Below are positions 33,284-42,996 of a stretch of 53,187 nt of DNA, piece after piece; within the stretch, counting starts at the first letter, position 1, and each line of letters begins with the position of its first letter. This DNA is from an uncultured Lachnospiraceae bacterium (GTDB taxonomy: Bacteria > Bacillota > Clostridia > Lachnospirales > Lachnospiraceae), in assembly GCA_910588285.1 (NCBI GenBank), contig CAJUQB010000024.1, forward strand, positions 1 through 53,187. The letters are read 5' to 3'. A model generated the notes under the pieces. That model had not been told where the DNA came from. It was given only the letters and a program-made list of their open reading frames with translations, and made no database searches. Made by a program: the position numbers and the translations under genes.

Positions 33284-33366
33284 AAGAGCAGATAGAAAAT
33301 GTACCAACGCAACACACAAATCACCGCGGTATTTCGTCGCGGTGAACAAAATGGAGGAGGGAGAGC

Positions 33367-34275
33367 GTGAAACGGAAAAAACTTGCATGGCAGTATGCAA
33401 AGCCGTATTTATTTTTACTGCCAATCTATCTGCTGATGGTAACCTTCAAGTACATCCCCTTTGGAATGGCTATTGAAAAGTCGTTTTTTAACTGGAACGG
33501 GTCGAATGTGAATCAATTTGTGGGGGTTGCCAATTATATTCAGGCATTCAAGGATCCGAGCTTTTTGATCAGCCTTCGGAATGTGGGGGTAGTGGCCATC
33601 GCATACATCATTATTGTATTGACTGTTCCGCTGCTGGCCGCAGAGCTGCTGTATGCGGTCCGCTCCAGGAGGAAGCAGTACATCATCCGCACGGCCTTTA
33701 CATTTCCCATGGTTGTGCCGGGGGTGGTGGTGATCCTGCTGTGGAAATGGATCCTGGCCGGAGACACGGGAGTGTTCAACAGCTTCCTTCAGGGGGTGGG
33801 GCTTGAGAGCCTGGCCATGCCCTGGCTGGGCAGCACCAAGACGGCGCTGTTTGCAATCATTGCCATTGGGTTCCCCTGGCTTGGAAGCGCAGCCCTTGGG
33901 GGGCTGCAGTTCCTGCTCTATTACGGGGCGCTGCAGAATACATCCAGAGATATGTTTGAGGCAGCGGAAATTGACGGGGCCAATATTGCGCAGCGGTTTT
34001 TCCGGATTGACCTCCCCATGCTGGCAAGCCAGATGAAGCTGACGGTAACCCTGGCTATTATCAATGCGGTGCAGATCTTTGATTCGGTGTACATCCTCAC
34101 CAAGGGAGGACCGGGAACCAGCTCCATTACGCCCTCCGTGGTGCTGTACGAGCAGGGCTTTACCTACAAAAAAATGGGATATTCTTCTGCCATCGGCGTG
34201 ATTATGTTCGCCATCATTATGGTGCTGACAGTTATCAACCAGAAGATGATGAAGAATACGGAAAAGATGGATTGA
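33367..34275 (+). CDS. ABC sugar permease, first subunit
   Basis: A 302-residue integral membrane protein with six predicted helices (first at about 14-35, ending with IGVIMFAIIMVLTVINQ). The EAA loop (EAAEIDGANIAQRFF...LPML) contacts the ATPase. It belongs to the carbohydrate-uptake (CUT1) permease type such as UgpA/MsmF. It starts with GTG at 33367, preceded by GGAGGGAG. No ATPase gene is in the locus, so a shared MsmK-type ATPase is probably supplied from elsewhere. Confidence 0.93.
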   Translation: MKRKKLAWQYAKPYLFLLPIYLLMVTFKYIPFGMAIEKSFFNWNGSNVNQFVGVANYIQAFKDPSFLISLRNVGVVAIAYIIIVLTVPLLAAELLYAVRSRRKQYIIRTAFTFPMVVPGVVVILLWKWILAGDTGVFNSFLQGVGLESLAMPWLGSTKTALFAIIAIGFPWLGSAALGGLQFLLYYGALQNTSRDMFEAAEIDGANIAQRFFRIDLPMLASQMKLTVTLAIINAVQIFDSVYILTKGGPGTSSITPSVVLYEQGFTYKKMGYSSAIGVIMFAIIMVLTVINQKMMKNTEKMD

Positions 34276-34286
34276 GGAGGGAGCAA

Positions 34287-35105
34287 ATGAGTAAAATTGT
34301 TAGTTTTTTGAGCCGTGTGCTGCTGGGGATCCTGCTGCTTTTGACCCTGCTTCCCTTTTATCTGCTGCTGGTCAATGCCTTTAAGAGCCAGACGGAGATC
34401 ATTGTGAATCCCTTCCGTTTTGCCAGCGCCTGGCAGTTCGGGAATTTTGCCAAGGCGCTTCCCCAGGTGCTGCGCTCCATGGCCAACAGCCTTCTGGTGA
34501 CCGTGGCTGTGATCCTGATCACCCTTGTGGTTTCCGTGCTGGCCAGCTATGCCTTTGTCCGCTATGAGCGGTTCCCGGGCAAGGAGCTTCTGTACTATGG
34601 CATCATTGCCCTCTTGATGATCCCGGGCTTTGTTATGCTGATTCCCCAGTTTGTACAGATCACAAACCTTGGATTGTACAATACCTTCTGGGGCCTGGTT
34701 CTGCCGCCGGCAGCCTATCAGGTGGCCATGGGAACATTCCTCACCAGGTCCTCCATGGAGGCAATCTCCAAGAGCCTGTTTGAGGCGGCGGAGATCGAGG
34801 GGGCCAATGATATGGATATCCTGGTGCGGGTGGCGCTGCCGCTGTCAAAGCCCATCCTGTCCACCGTGACGATTATGACTGGCCTAAATGCCTGGAACAA
34901 TTACATCTGGCCCCTGGTGTCCACCACCGGGGAGAAGACCCAGCAGATCGCAGTTGCTCTTACAAAAATCATTGTGTCCGTGTCAGACGGACAGGGGGTG
35001 GAATTTGCAGCCTATATCATAGCGTCCATGCCGTTGATCCTGCTGTTCTGCTTTGCCAGCAAATATTTTGTGGAGGGTCTGACCTCCGGGGCAGTGAAGG
35101 GTTGA
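34287..35105 (+). CDS. ABC sugar permease, second subunit
   Basis: A 272-residue six-helix membrane protein of the CUT1 type (UgpE/MsmG-like). The N-terminal LLPFYLLLVNAFKSQTEI and the EAA loop (EAAEIEGANDMDILVRVALP) are typical. ATG 34287 has GAGGAGGGAG upstream, 11 bases after the first permease's stop. It should pair with the preceding permease. Confidence 0.94.
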   Translation: MSKIVSFLSRVLLGILLLLTLLPFYLLLVNAFKSQTEIIVNPFRFASAWQFGNFAKALPQVLRSMANSLLVTVAVILITLVVSVLASYAFVRYERFPGKELLYYGIIALLMIPGFVMLIPQFVQITNLGLYNTFWGLVLPPAAYQVAMGTFLTRSSMEAISKSLFEAAEIEGANDMDILVRVALPLSKPILSTVTIMTGLNAWNNYIWPLVSTTGEKTQQIAVALTKIIVSVSDGQGVEFAAYIIASMPLILLFCFASKYFVEGLTSGAVKG

Positions 35106-35165
35106 TTTGTAAATTCAAAATGTAACCAATCATGGTTTACATAAAGTTTAAAGGAGGAAGGAATC

Positions 35166-36671
35166 ATGAAAAGAAAGAGTTTAAGTGCATTGCTGTGTAT
35201 GACACTGGTAGCATCTATGCTTGTGGCGGGATGCGGGGGAGAAAAAGCGCCTGACAATTCAAAGGCGCCTTCGGATACCCAGACGCCGGAGGGAAGCGGA
35301 GCGGCAGACGGGGAGGAGACCGGCGGAGAGGAAGCCGGCGGAGAGGAGGCCGGGGATATTTCCGGCGTGACCCTGGTGTTTGCACAGGATCTGGCCAGCG
35401 ATGAGGCGGCAAATGCCATCACCAACGAGATTTTGGCGGATTATCAGGAGAAGACCGGGGTGACCATTCAGTTTGAGAGCCAGCCCAAGGACTACCGGGT
35501 GTGGCTGACCACCCAGTTTACGGCAAATCAGGGGCCGGATGTGTACAGCGGCATCCTCTATGATATGACGACGGATTATGATGCCGGGTATCTCTATAAT
35601 TTTGCAGACCTGTATGGACAGGAGAGCGCCTATGACCCGGGGAAGCCCTGGAAGGATACTCTTCCGGAGTCGATTTCCGAGCGGATGTATCTGACCGAGT
35701 CAGATGTGCCGGGCTATCCCTCCTCCACGTCCGTGGTGCGTATCTTCTATAATAAGAACCTCTTTGACAAGGCAGGGGCTACGGTTCCAAAGACCTGGGA
35801 TGAATTTATGGATGTCTGCGAAATGCTGAAGATGGCAGGAATCACGCCCTTTGGATTCCCCAATGCATCCAAGGAGGACCTGTCCTGGCTGTGGTTCAAC
35901 AATTCCGTGTGCAGCCAGCTGAACCCGGATATGGTGGCAGCGCTGGATGTCTCCGGAAACGGCTATGTGGAATTGAATGAGATCGTAAAGGGCTTTGACG
36001 AAGGGACCCTTACCTTTACCTCGGATAACATGAAGCAGGCCTATGACCTGATGAAAGAATTTTCCCAATACTGGACCTCTGATTACAATGGCCTGGACCA
36101 GGAGTCTGCCATTGATATGTTCATCCGGGGTGAGGTTGCCATGGTGCAGGCCATGTCCACCAACCTGGCCGGTATTGAGACAAATGTGGGAGACAGCTTT
36201 GAATTTGGGGTTATGCCCATTCCGGTGATTACCAAGGAGACCTCTGAATTCGCCATGGGCCAGTCTGTGATCCTGGGCGGTCAGCCGGATATCATCTATG
36301 GCATCAACAAGGCACTGGAGTCGGATCCCACGAAGCTGGCGGCGGCCATTGATTTTGTTCAGTATATGTCCTCACCGGAGGTACAGACCAAATACATGGA
36401 TGCCATCAACCGGATCCCCCTGGCCACCAGCACCCAGCTGCCGGAGCGGCTTGCAGGCTTCATCATCACTGAGGATGCGCTGCGGATCCCCTACTATACC
36501 GGAATCAGCGGGGAGCTTCGGGACTTCTTCTGCCGGGGCGGCCAGCTGTACCTGGAGGGAAGCTATGACACCGACGGGTTCGCCCAGTATGTGCAGGAAT
36601 CCTTTGCCACAGTCCTTGAGACCATCAAGGCGGAGAATGAGTGGAGCGCAGACAACAACTACGGCCTGTAG
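35166..36671 (+). CDS. ABC sugar-binding lipoprotein
   Basis: A 501-residue solute-binding protein. It has a signal peptide with lipobox LVAGC (Cys about residue 23), then an acidic Gly/Glu-rich linker (about 28-65). A CUT1-type binding domain follows, with PDVYSGILYD, NKNLFDKAGATVPKTWDEF and a C-terminal VQYMSSPEVQTKYMDAINR. It delivers oligosaccharide to the permeases. Its place after the permease genes is the reverse of the usual order. AAAGGAGGAAGG precedes the start. Confidence 0.94.
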   Translation: MKRKSLSALLCMTLVASMLVAGCGGEKAPDNSKAPSDTQTPEGSGAADGEETGGEEAGGEEAGDISGVTLVFAQDLASDEAANAITNEILADYQEKTGVTIQFESQPKDYRVWLTTQFTANQGPDVYSGILYDMTTDYDAGYLYNFADLYGQESAYDPGKPWKDTLPESISERMYLTESDVPGYPSSTSVVRIFYNKNLFDKAGATVPKTWDEFMDVCEMLKMAGITPFGFPNASKEDLSWLWFNNSVCSQLNPDMVAALDVSGNGYVELNEIVKGFDEGTLTFTSDNMKQAYDLMKEFSQYWTSDYNGLDQESAIDMFIRGEVAMVQAMSTNLAGIETNVGDSFEFGVMPIPVITKETSEFAMGQSVILGGQPDIIYGINKALESDPTKLAAAIDFVQYMSSPEVQTKYMDAINRIPLATSTQLPERLAGFIITEDALRIPYYTGISGELRDFFCRGGQLYLEGSYDTDGFAQYVQESFATVLETIKAENEWSADNNYGL

Positions 36672-36701
36672 CAGGTATTTTTCAGAAGAAATGGAGAGCT
36701 T

Positions 36702-38168
36702 ATGAGCAAGCCAAATTTGATCTATATTCTGGCGGACGACATGGGATATGGAGATATCTCCGCACTGAATGAGCATTGCGGATTTACCACCAAATATCTG
36801 GACCAAATGGCAGAGCGGGGAATGTGTTTTACGGATGCACACGCCACATCGGCAGTGTGCACCCCCTCCCGGTACGGGATTCTGACGGGGCGCTATAACT
36901 GGCGCTCCCGTCTGAAATCCCATGTGATGGGCGGATATTCCCAGGCACTGATTGAGGAGGGGCGGCGCACGGTTGCAGATTTTCTGCGGGAGGATGGGTA
37001 CCGCACCATTATGGTGGGAAAATGGCATCTGGGTATGAATTTTGCCACAGAGCCGGGCTTTGTGGAGCAGCCGGATTTTGATGCCTGCGACCATGTGGAT
37101 TACAGCGGGAAAATCGAGCGCTCCCCCATTGCCAATGGCTTTGATTATTTTTACGGCATCAGCGCATCTCTGGACATGCCGCCCTATATTTATATTGAAA
37201 ATGACCGTTTCACGGCCCAGCCGGACCATATCACCAGGGGAAGCGGAAAGGGGTATTTCCGGGAGGGTCCCACGGCCCCCGGATTTGTCCATGCACATGT
37301 GCTGGACGAGCTGACAGACAAGGTGCTGGAGCAGATTGAGGAGAATAAGGATCGCCCCTTCTTCCTCTATTTCCCCATGCCTGCGCCCCACACGCCCATT
37401 TTGCCGGCAAAGCGGTTCTTAGGGAAATCAGGCACCAACGAATACGGGGATTTTGTGCTCCATGTGGATGACGTGGTGGGGAGGATCAACCAGAAGCTTT
37501 GTGAAACGGGACTTTTGGACAACACCATTGTGATCTATACCTCGGACAACGGATGCTCCCCGGCTGCAGATTATCCGGAGCTTCTGGCGAAGGGCCACAA
37601 CCCCAGCTATGTTTTCCGGGGGGCCAAGGCGGATATCTATGAGGGCGGACATCGGGTTCCTCTGATCGTCCAGTGGCCGGCGCAGATACCGGCAGGAAGT
37701 ATTTGTGAAAAAATTGTGTGTTTGAGTGACCTAATGGCCACAATATGTGATATACTGGGAATAGACATGGGGGATGCGGACGGCGTGGACAGCGTCAGCA
37801 ATTTTCCGCTGTGGAGAGACCCCAATGGACAGGAGGTGCGGGAGGATGTGATCCATCAGAGCATCGACGGCTCCCTGTCCATCCGCAAGGGGAAATGGAA
37901 GCTGGAGCTGTGTCCAGGCTCCGGGGGCTGGTCTGACCCCAAGCCCGGGGAGGAGGCAGAGGGAAGCCCCCGGTTCCAGCTCTATGACTTGTCTGGGGAT
38001 ATCGGGGAGCAGAGAAATGTAATAGAAGCGCATCCAGAGGAGGCAAGAGCGCTTCGGAGGATCCTGAAAGGGCATATCCTTCGGGGCAGGAGCACCCCAG
38101 GGCCGGTGCAGCAGAACAACGGGCAGGCTGTCTGGGAGACAATCCGCTGGGTAGAAGAGGAGGACTGA
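36702..38168 (+). CDS. Sulfatase, Cys type
   Basis: A 488-residue type I sulfatase. Metal-binding D12-D13, the formylglycine precursor C53 in C-T-P-S-R57, GKWHLG, SDNG and the GGHRVPLIVQW segment are present. It removes sulfate esters from sugars after Cys53 is oxidised by an anaerobic maturase, whose gene is not in the window. There is no signal peptide, so it works in the cytoplasm on imported sugars. GGAGAG precedes the start. The fucosidase starts three bases after its stop. Confidence 0.94.
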   Translation: MSKPNLIYILADDMGYGDISALNEHCGFTTKYLDQMAERGMCFTDAHATSAVCTPSRYGILTGRYNWRSRLKSHVMGGYSQALIEEGRRTVADFLREDGYRTIMVGKWHLGMNFATEPGFVEQPDFDACDHVDYSGKIERSPIANGFDYFYGISASLDMPPYIYIENDRFTAQPDHITRGSGKGYFREGPTAPGFVHAHVLDELTDKVLEQIEENKDRPFFLYFPMPAPHTPILPAKRFLGKSGTNEYGDFVLHVDDVVGRINQKLCETGLLDNTIVIYTSDNGCSPAADYPELLAKGHNPSYVFRGAKADIYEGGHRVPLIVQWPAQIPAGSICEKIVCLSDLMATICDILGIDMGDADGVDSVSNFPLWRDPNGQEVREDVIHQSIDGSLSIRKGKWKLELCPGSGGWSDPKPGEEAEGSPRFQLYDLSGDIGEQRNVIEAHPEEARALRRILKGHILRGRSTPGPVQQNNGQAVWETIRWVEEED

Positions 38169-38171
38169 ACA

Positions 38172-39479
38172 ATGTACCAGTTTAACCGAGAGAATTATAA
38201 CAGGCGTATGGAATGGTATCTGGAGGCCAGATTCGGCATGTTTATTCACTGGGGGCTTTATGCCATTCCGGCCCGGGGCGAGTGGATCCGGAGCACGGAG
38301 GAGATGGGCAGGGAGGAGTATATGAAATACTTCGACGAATTTGACGCCAGGGATTATGACCCCAGGGCATGGGCCAGGATGGCAAAGGAGGCCGGCATGA
38401 AGTATGTGGTGCTGACGGCCAAGCACCATGACGGCTTCTGTCTCTTTGACAGCCAGTATACGGATTTCAAGTCCACCAACACCAGATGCGGCAGGGATCT
38501 GGTGGCGGAATTTGTGGAGGCAGTCCGGGCGGAGGGCCTGAAGGTGGGCCTGTATTTTACTCTGCTGGACTGGTATCATGAGGATTATCCCCACTATCAG
38601 GACCGCAACCATCCCATGCGCAGCCATCCGGAATGCGGCAATGAGCACCGTGATTTTTCCAGATATGTGGAGTATCTCCACAATCAGGTGCGGGAGATCT
38701 GTACCAATTACGGGAAGCTGGATGTGCTGTGGTTTGATTTTTCCTATGACGATCTGCGGGGGGAGGCCTGGGAGGCCACAAAGCTTGCGGATATGGTCCG
38801 CACCCTGCAGCCGGAGGTGATCATTGACAATCGTCTGGAGTGCAGCGGCGAGGGCCGTGGTTCTCTTGCGGCCTGCTGTCCCACCCCCTACCATGGGGAT
38901 TTTGTAAGCCCTGAACAGATGATACCGCCGGAGGGCATCCTGGATGCGGAGGGCAATCCCCTGGCCTGGGAGGCCTGCGTGACCATGAACAACAACTGGG
39001 GCTACCATGGCACGGACCATTTTTTCAAGCCTTCCTCCATGCTGATCAAGAAGCTGGTGGAGTGTGTGTCCAAGAACGGCAACCTGCTGCTGAATGTGGG
39101 GCCGGATGCCTATGGGAATTTTCCTCCGGAATCCGTGGCTATTTTAGAGGAGATCGGCGCATGGATGAAGAAGAATTCCGGCAGCATCTATGGGTGCGGC
39201 GGGGCAGATGTGCCAAAGCCGGATTATGGCAGAGTCACGAAAAAGGGAAATGTCTATTATTTTCATATGTATGAGAACACCATTGGCCCGGTGCCTCTGG
39301 CGGGGCTTGAAAAATCAAAAATAAAAAAGATCCGGGCATTGGCAGACGGACATGAGATTCCCCTTTCCACCAGCTGGGTGCACAGTGATTATCCGGATCT
39401 GGCTTTTGCGGATCTTGGGCCGGACCCGGTTCTGAAGGATCCGGTGGATTACGTGCTGGCAGTGGAAATGGAGGAGTAA
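38172..39479 (+). CDS. Alpha-L-fucosidase, GH29
   Basis: A 435-residue retaining glycosidase. The N-terminal ARFGMFIHWGLYAIPARGEW, LTAKHHDGFCLFDS and the nucleophile D189 in LWFDFSYD mark GH29. It removes terminal alpha-L-fucose. There is no signal peptide, so it acts inside the cell, like the sulfatase before it. A short C-terminal beta domain follows the barrel. Together with the sulfatase it points to sulfated fucosylated glycans such as mucin fragments. The linkage preference cannot be read from the sequence. Confidence 0.94.
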   Translation: MYQFNRENYNRRMEWYLEARFGMFIHWGLYAIPARGEWIRSTEEMGREEYMKYFDEFDARDYDPRAWARMAKEAGMKYVVLTAKHHDGFCLFDSQYTDFKSTNTRCGRDLVAEFVEAVRAEGLKVGLYFTLLDWYHEDYPHYQDRNHPMRSHPECGNEHRDFSRYVEYLHNQVREICTNYGKLDVLWFDFSYDDLRGEAWEATKLADMVRTLQPEVIIDNRLECSGEGRGSLAACCPTPYHGDFVSPEQMIPPEGILDAEGNPLAWEACVTMNNNWGYHGTDHFFKPSSMLIKKLVECVSKNGNLLLNVGPDAYGNFPPESVAILEEIGAWMKKNSGSIYGCGGADVPKPDYGRVTKKGNVYYFHMYENTIGPVPLAGLEKSKIKKIRALADGHEIPLSTSWVHSDYPDLAFADLGPDPVLKDPVDYVLAVEMEE

Positions 39480-39483
39480 AGGG

Positions 39484-42096
39484 ATGTTTTCAGAAGGGTT
39501 CAGGGAATATGCGAAAAGAGCGTATCAGGACCGGCTTGCTGCCGGTGCATTTGGAGCGCTGGCAGAGGAGATCCGGGAAGGAATCGCCCGCCTGGAGGGG
39601 GCGGGAAGCGAGGAAGCCGAACAGGCTCTTTTGATGAAATTTTTTTATGGGACAATGCCCCTAAGCGATGCAGGAGATTACGAGTTTTCCGTGTTTTTGT
39701 CCTATGCGGCCCATGGGCTGAGGCTTCGGCAGCAGAGCCCCTGGTGCAGGGAGCTTCCGGAGGATCTGTTTTTGCATTATGTCCTGTATTACCGGGTCAA
39801 CACGGAGGGGATCACCCCCTGCAGGGAATTTTTCTGCCAACAGCTGGCGGACAGGATCCGGGGGCTTTCTCTGATGGAGGCTGCGCTGGAGGTGAATTAC
39901 TGGTGCGCCGGCCAGGCCGGCTACGCGGCCTCCGACGACCGGACGCTGTCCCCTATGGCAGTATACCGGTCCGGAAGCGGACGCTGCGGGGAGGAGTCTG
40001 CGTTTGTGGTGTCGGCCCTGCGCAGCGTGGGGATCCCTGCCCGGCAGGTGTATGCGCCCTGGTGGGCCCACTGTGACGATAACCATGCCTGGGTGGAGGT
40101 CTATGTGGATGGGAGCTGGCATTTCCTGGGGGCCTGCGAGCCGGAGGAGGCCCTGGACCGGGGATGGTTCGTGGGGGCGGCCTCCCGGGCTCTTCTGGTT
40201 CACAGCAGGGCTTTTTCCGATTACCGGCTCCCGGGGAGCGGAGAGGAGGAGCCGTGCATTGGCCCTGTGGGGAGCGTCTGGTACTACAACAGTACCTCCC
40301 GCTACACTAAGACCAAGGAGCTTGAGATTCTGGTTAAGGACCAGGCAGGACAGCCGGCGGGGCAGGCAGTGGTGAGCATTGAGACGCTGAATATGGCGGA
40401 TTACCGCCAGCTGGCCCGGCTTGTGACGGACGCTGGGGGAAGGGCGTCTATTTCCATCGGCCTTGGGGATCTGCATATCCATGCCAGGAGAGAAGGCTGG
40501 TTTGGGGCAGTAGAATGCCTGAAGGCAGAGGAGCGCCGGGTGGAGGTTGTTTTGAACCGGCGGGATGTATGGGGGAAGACAGGAACGGTTTTGGAGCCCG
40601 GGAAGGAGAAGACCGGGGAGCATACATATGCGGTTCTGTGGGAGCCGCCCGCAAGCTCCGGGAAAAAGGGCAGGCCGCTGACCCAGGAGCAGAAGGCGCA
40701 TGGGAGGAAGCGGAGGCAGCAGGAGGAGGAGCTGCGGGAAAGGCGGCTCAGAGCGCTTTGGGATTCCCAAAGGGACTGTGAATATGAAGGAGAGCAGGAG
40801 ATTCTTAAGGAGGCCAGGGGCAACTGCGGGGAAATCCGCACCTTTTTGGCAGCAGATTCGGATCCGGACCGCAGAAGCATCCTTCACAGCCTGGCAGTCA
40901 AGGATTACCGGGATGTGACGGCAGCTACCCTGGAGGCCTTTTTGGGGAATCCCTGGAAGGAGGAGGGGCAGGCAGCCGGCCAGGGGCTCTATGAGCGCTA
41001 TGTGCTGTGCCCAAGGATTGACCGGGAGGAGCTGACGCCCTATCCGCCCCGGATCCGCGGGTATTTTACCCGGGAGCAGCAGGCGGCCTTCCGGAAGCAG
41101 CCGGAGACTATCTGGGATTACATCCGGGAAGCGGTTTTGGAGGATGAGAAGGAGACTTATCCGGACCTGCCCGGCACGCCTATGGGATGCCTGCGTCTGG
41201 GACGGGCAGGCTCCCTGGGCAGAAGGAGCCTGTTTGTGGCCATTGCCAGGAGCCTTGGGATTCCGGCACGGCTGAATCCGGCAGACGGGGAGCCGGAGTT
41301 CTGGCAGGCAGGGGGATTTGTGCGGGCAGCCGGCCAGGAGCCGGAGGGCAGGGGTATGCTCTGCCTGGAGGCGGCAGATGCCGCAACATGGACCTACGGG
41401 CAGAATTATTCCATTGCAAGGCTTATGGGGGATCAGTTTGTGCCCCTTCATTATGAAGAGGCTGCCTTCCGGGACGGGAAGCTTCAGCTGGAGCTCTTGG
41501 AGGGGCAATACCGGCTGATTACTGTGAACCGCCTGCCCAGCGGCAGCCAGCATGCCAGCGTGCTGCAAGCTGCAATTGCCTCCGGTCAGTGCAGGGAGAT
41601 ATCCGTATCCGCAGAGCAGGGGGCTCTGGGGGAGCTTTTGTGCCGCAATGAGCTGGAGGATTTTCCGGTGGAAAGCACTGCAGGGGAGCAGGTCCTTTTG
41701 TCGGAGCTGTTGTCTGGCGGCAAGGGCATTCTGGCATTTCTGGAGGTGGGGCAGGAGCCCACGGAGCATGTGTTAAATGAAATGCTCCAGCAAAAGGCCC
41801 TGCTTTCCGCCCTGCCGCATCAGATTATATTTTTACTGGAGAAGGAGAAGGATCTGGAGAACAAGACCCTTCAGGCAGTCCTGGAAGCGCTGCCGGGGAT
41901 CCGGGTTTATCTGGATCACGGCTTTTGCCATGCCGAGCAGGCAGCCAGGGACATGTATGTGGAACCGGAGAAGCTGCCGCTTCTGGCGGCAGTCAGGCCG
42001 GGGCCTTTCAGTATCTTAGGGCTGTGCGGCTACCATGTGGGCAGCGTGGAGCTGATGGCCAGGATCCTGCAGCTGGAGCCAGGGCAGGAGGAATGA
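39484..42096 (+). CDS. Large transglutaminase-fold protein with a thioredoxin-like C-terminus
   Basis: An 870-residue cytoplasmic protein. The transglutaminase/protease core has C168 in GSGRCGEESAF, H201 in DDNHAWVEVYVDG and then LGACEPEEALDRGWF, where Glu may replace the usual third Asp. A beta-sandwich (about 280-360) and a helical charged region (about 395-470) follow. A second, degenerate copy of the core lacks the cysteine (RAGSLGRRSLFVAIARSLGIPARL, about 577-600). The last 150 residues look like a thioredoxin fold without active cysteines. I recall similar proteins beside glycosidases in gut bacteria; the function is unknown. GGAGG lies nine bases before the start. Confidence 0.8.
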   Translation: MFSEGFREYAKRAYQDRLAAGAFGALAEEIREGIARLEGAGSEEAEQALLMKFFYGTMPLSDAGDYEFSVFLSYAAHGLRLRQQSPWCRELPEDLFLHYVLYYRVNTEGITPCREFFCQQLADRIRGLSLMEAALEVNYWCAGQAGYAASDDRTLSPMAVYRSGSGRCGEESAFVVSALRSVGIPARQVYAPWWAHCDDNHAWVEVYVDGSWHFLGACEPEEALDRGWFVGAASRALLVHSRAFSDYRLPGSGEEEPCIGPVGSVWYYNSTSRYTKTKELEILVKDQAGQPAGQAVVSIETLNMADYRQLARLVTDAGGRASISIGLGDLHIHARREGWFGAVECLKAEERRVEVVLNRRDVWGKTGTVLEPGKEKTGEHTYAVLWEPPASSGKKGRPLTQEQKAHGRKRRQQEEELRERRLRALWDSQRDCEYEGEQEILKEARGNCGEIRTFLAADSDPDRRSILHSLAVKDYRDVTAATLEAFLGNPWKEEGQAAGQGLYERYVLCPRIDREELTPYPPRIRGYFTREQQAAFRKQPETIWDYIREAVLEDEKETYPDLPGTPMGCLRLGRAGSLGRRSLFVAIARSLGIPARLNPADGEPEFWQAGGFVRAAGQEPEGRGMLCLEAADAATWTYGQNYSIARLMGDQFVPLHYEEAAFRDGKLQLELLEGQYRLITVNRLPSGSQHASVLQAAIASGQCREISVSAEQGALGELLCRNELEDFPVESTAGEQVLLSELLSGGKGILAFLEVGQEPTEHVLNEMLQQKALLSALPHQIIFLLEKEKDLENKTLQAVLEALPGIRVYLDHGFCHAEQAARDMYVEPEKLPLLAAVRPGPFSILGLCGYHVGSVELMARILQLEPGQEE

Positions 42097-42115
42097 AGGA
42101 GGCAGAGAGTATCCT

Positions 42116-42862
42116 ATGAGAGAATATATTTTGGAAGGCTGTGTGGACAGCGTGGAGTCGGCAGTGATTGCCACAGAGGCCGGGGCAAACCGCCTGGAGC
42201 TGTGCAGCAGCCTGGTAATCGGCGGAACAACGCCCACAGCGGCTTTTTTTGAGGAGGTACAAAAAAGCTGCAGGAACAGGATTCATGTGCTGATCCGTCC
42301 AAGGTTCGGCGATTTCTGCTATACGGACCATGAATTTTCCATCATCCGCCAGGAGGTGCGCAGCTTCCGGCAGCTGGGGGCAGAGGGAGTTGTGATCGGG
42401 ATCCTGACTCCCGACGGGAGGCTTGACAGGGAGCGGATGGAGATTCTGATGGACGCTGCAGGCGGGATGTCAGTGACCCTGCACCGTGCCTTTGACCTGT
42501 GCGCAGATCCCTTTGCCGCAGTGGAGGAGGCGGCGTCCCTTGGGATTGATACCATCCTCACCTCAGGACAGCAGAACAGCTGCCTGGAGGGAAAGGAATG
42601 CCTGCGGAAGCTGACAGAGCAGAGCAGGGGCCGGGTGGCCATTATGGCCGGAGGCGGCGTCTGCGGGGCAGCCATTCGGGAGCTGTATCCTGCCACCGGG
42701 ATCACGGCCTATCACATGTCCGGAAAAAGGAGCCGGGACAGCGCCATGGTGTACCGCAGAAACGGGGTACAGATGGGAGCTGGCGGCCTGTCCGAGTATG
42801 AAATCTACCAGACAGACCGGGGAATGATCCGTGAGGCGGTAAGCGTACTGCATGAACTATGA
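42116..42862 (+). CDS. cutC: CutC family protein
   Basis: A 248-residue TIM-barrel protein. The N-terminal LEGCVDSVESAVIATEAGANRLELCSS pattern (shown in part), GGTTPT, HVLIRPRFGDFCY and ILTSGQ are diagnostic of CutC. The family is named for copper homeostasis, but the copper role is doubtful. Members are common next to glycosidases and sulfatases, which fits a role in sugar metabolism here. It starts 19 bases after the transglutaminase-fold gene and closes the operon. Confidence 0.93.
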   Translation: MREYILEGCVDSVESAVIATEAGANRLELCSSLVIGGTTPTAAFFEEVQKSCRNRIHVLIRPRFGDFCYTDHEFSIIRQEVRSFRQLGAEGVVIGILTPDGRLDRERMEILMDAAGGMSVTLHRAFDLCADPFAAVEEAASLGIDTILTSGQQNSCLEGKECLRKLTEQSRGRVAIMAGGGVCGAAIRELYPATGITAYHMSGKRSRDSAMVYRRNGVQMGAGGLSEYEIYQTDRGMIREAVSVLHEL

Positions 42863-42890
42863 AAACCTTATAAAATATCTGCCCGAACAG

Positions 42891-42919
42891 TTGACAGGAG
42901 CCGGAAAGTATGCTAGTCT
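42891..42919 (+). promoter_or_regulatory. Promoter of the cold-shock gene
   Basis: TTGACA at 42891-42896, a 17-base spacer and TAGTCT at 42914-42919 with an extended TGC just upstream. The leader is about 70 bases long. Confidence 0.6.
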
Positions 42920-42996
42920 ATGGTTTGTGGCGGAGAAAGGTAAGAAATGCCATGAACAATCGTTATTTTTTTTCATGTATTTAGGAGGAAGGTACT

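Noticed and set aside
35119..35142. Imperfect inverted repeat TGTAACC / GGTTTACA before the binding-protein gene
   Set aside because: Short with a bulge, and no -10/-35 pair beside it. It may be chance.
39661..41769. Open frame of 702 codons on the minus strand
   Set aside because: It is antisense to the transglutaminase-fold gene, has no ribosome site or family pattern, and its Pro/Leu/His-rich composition is typical of shadow frames in GC-rich DNA.
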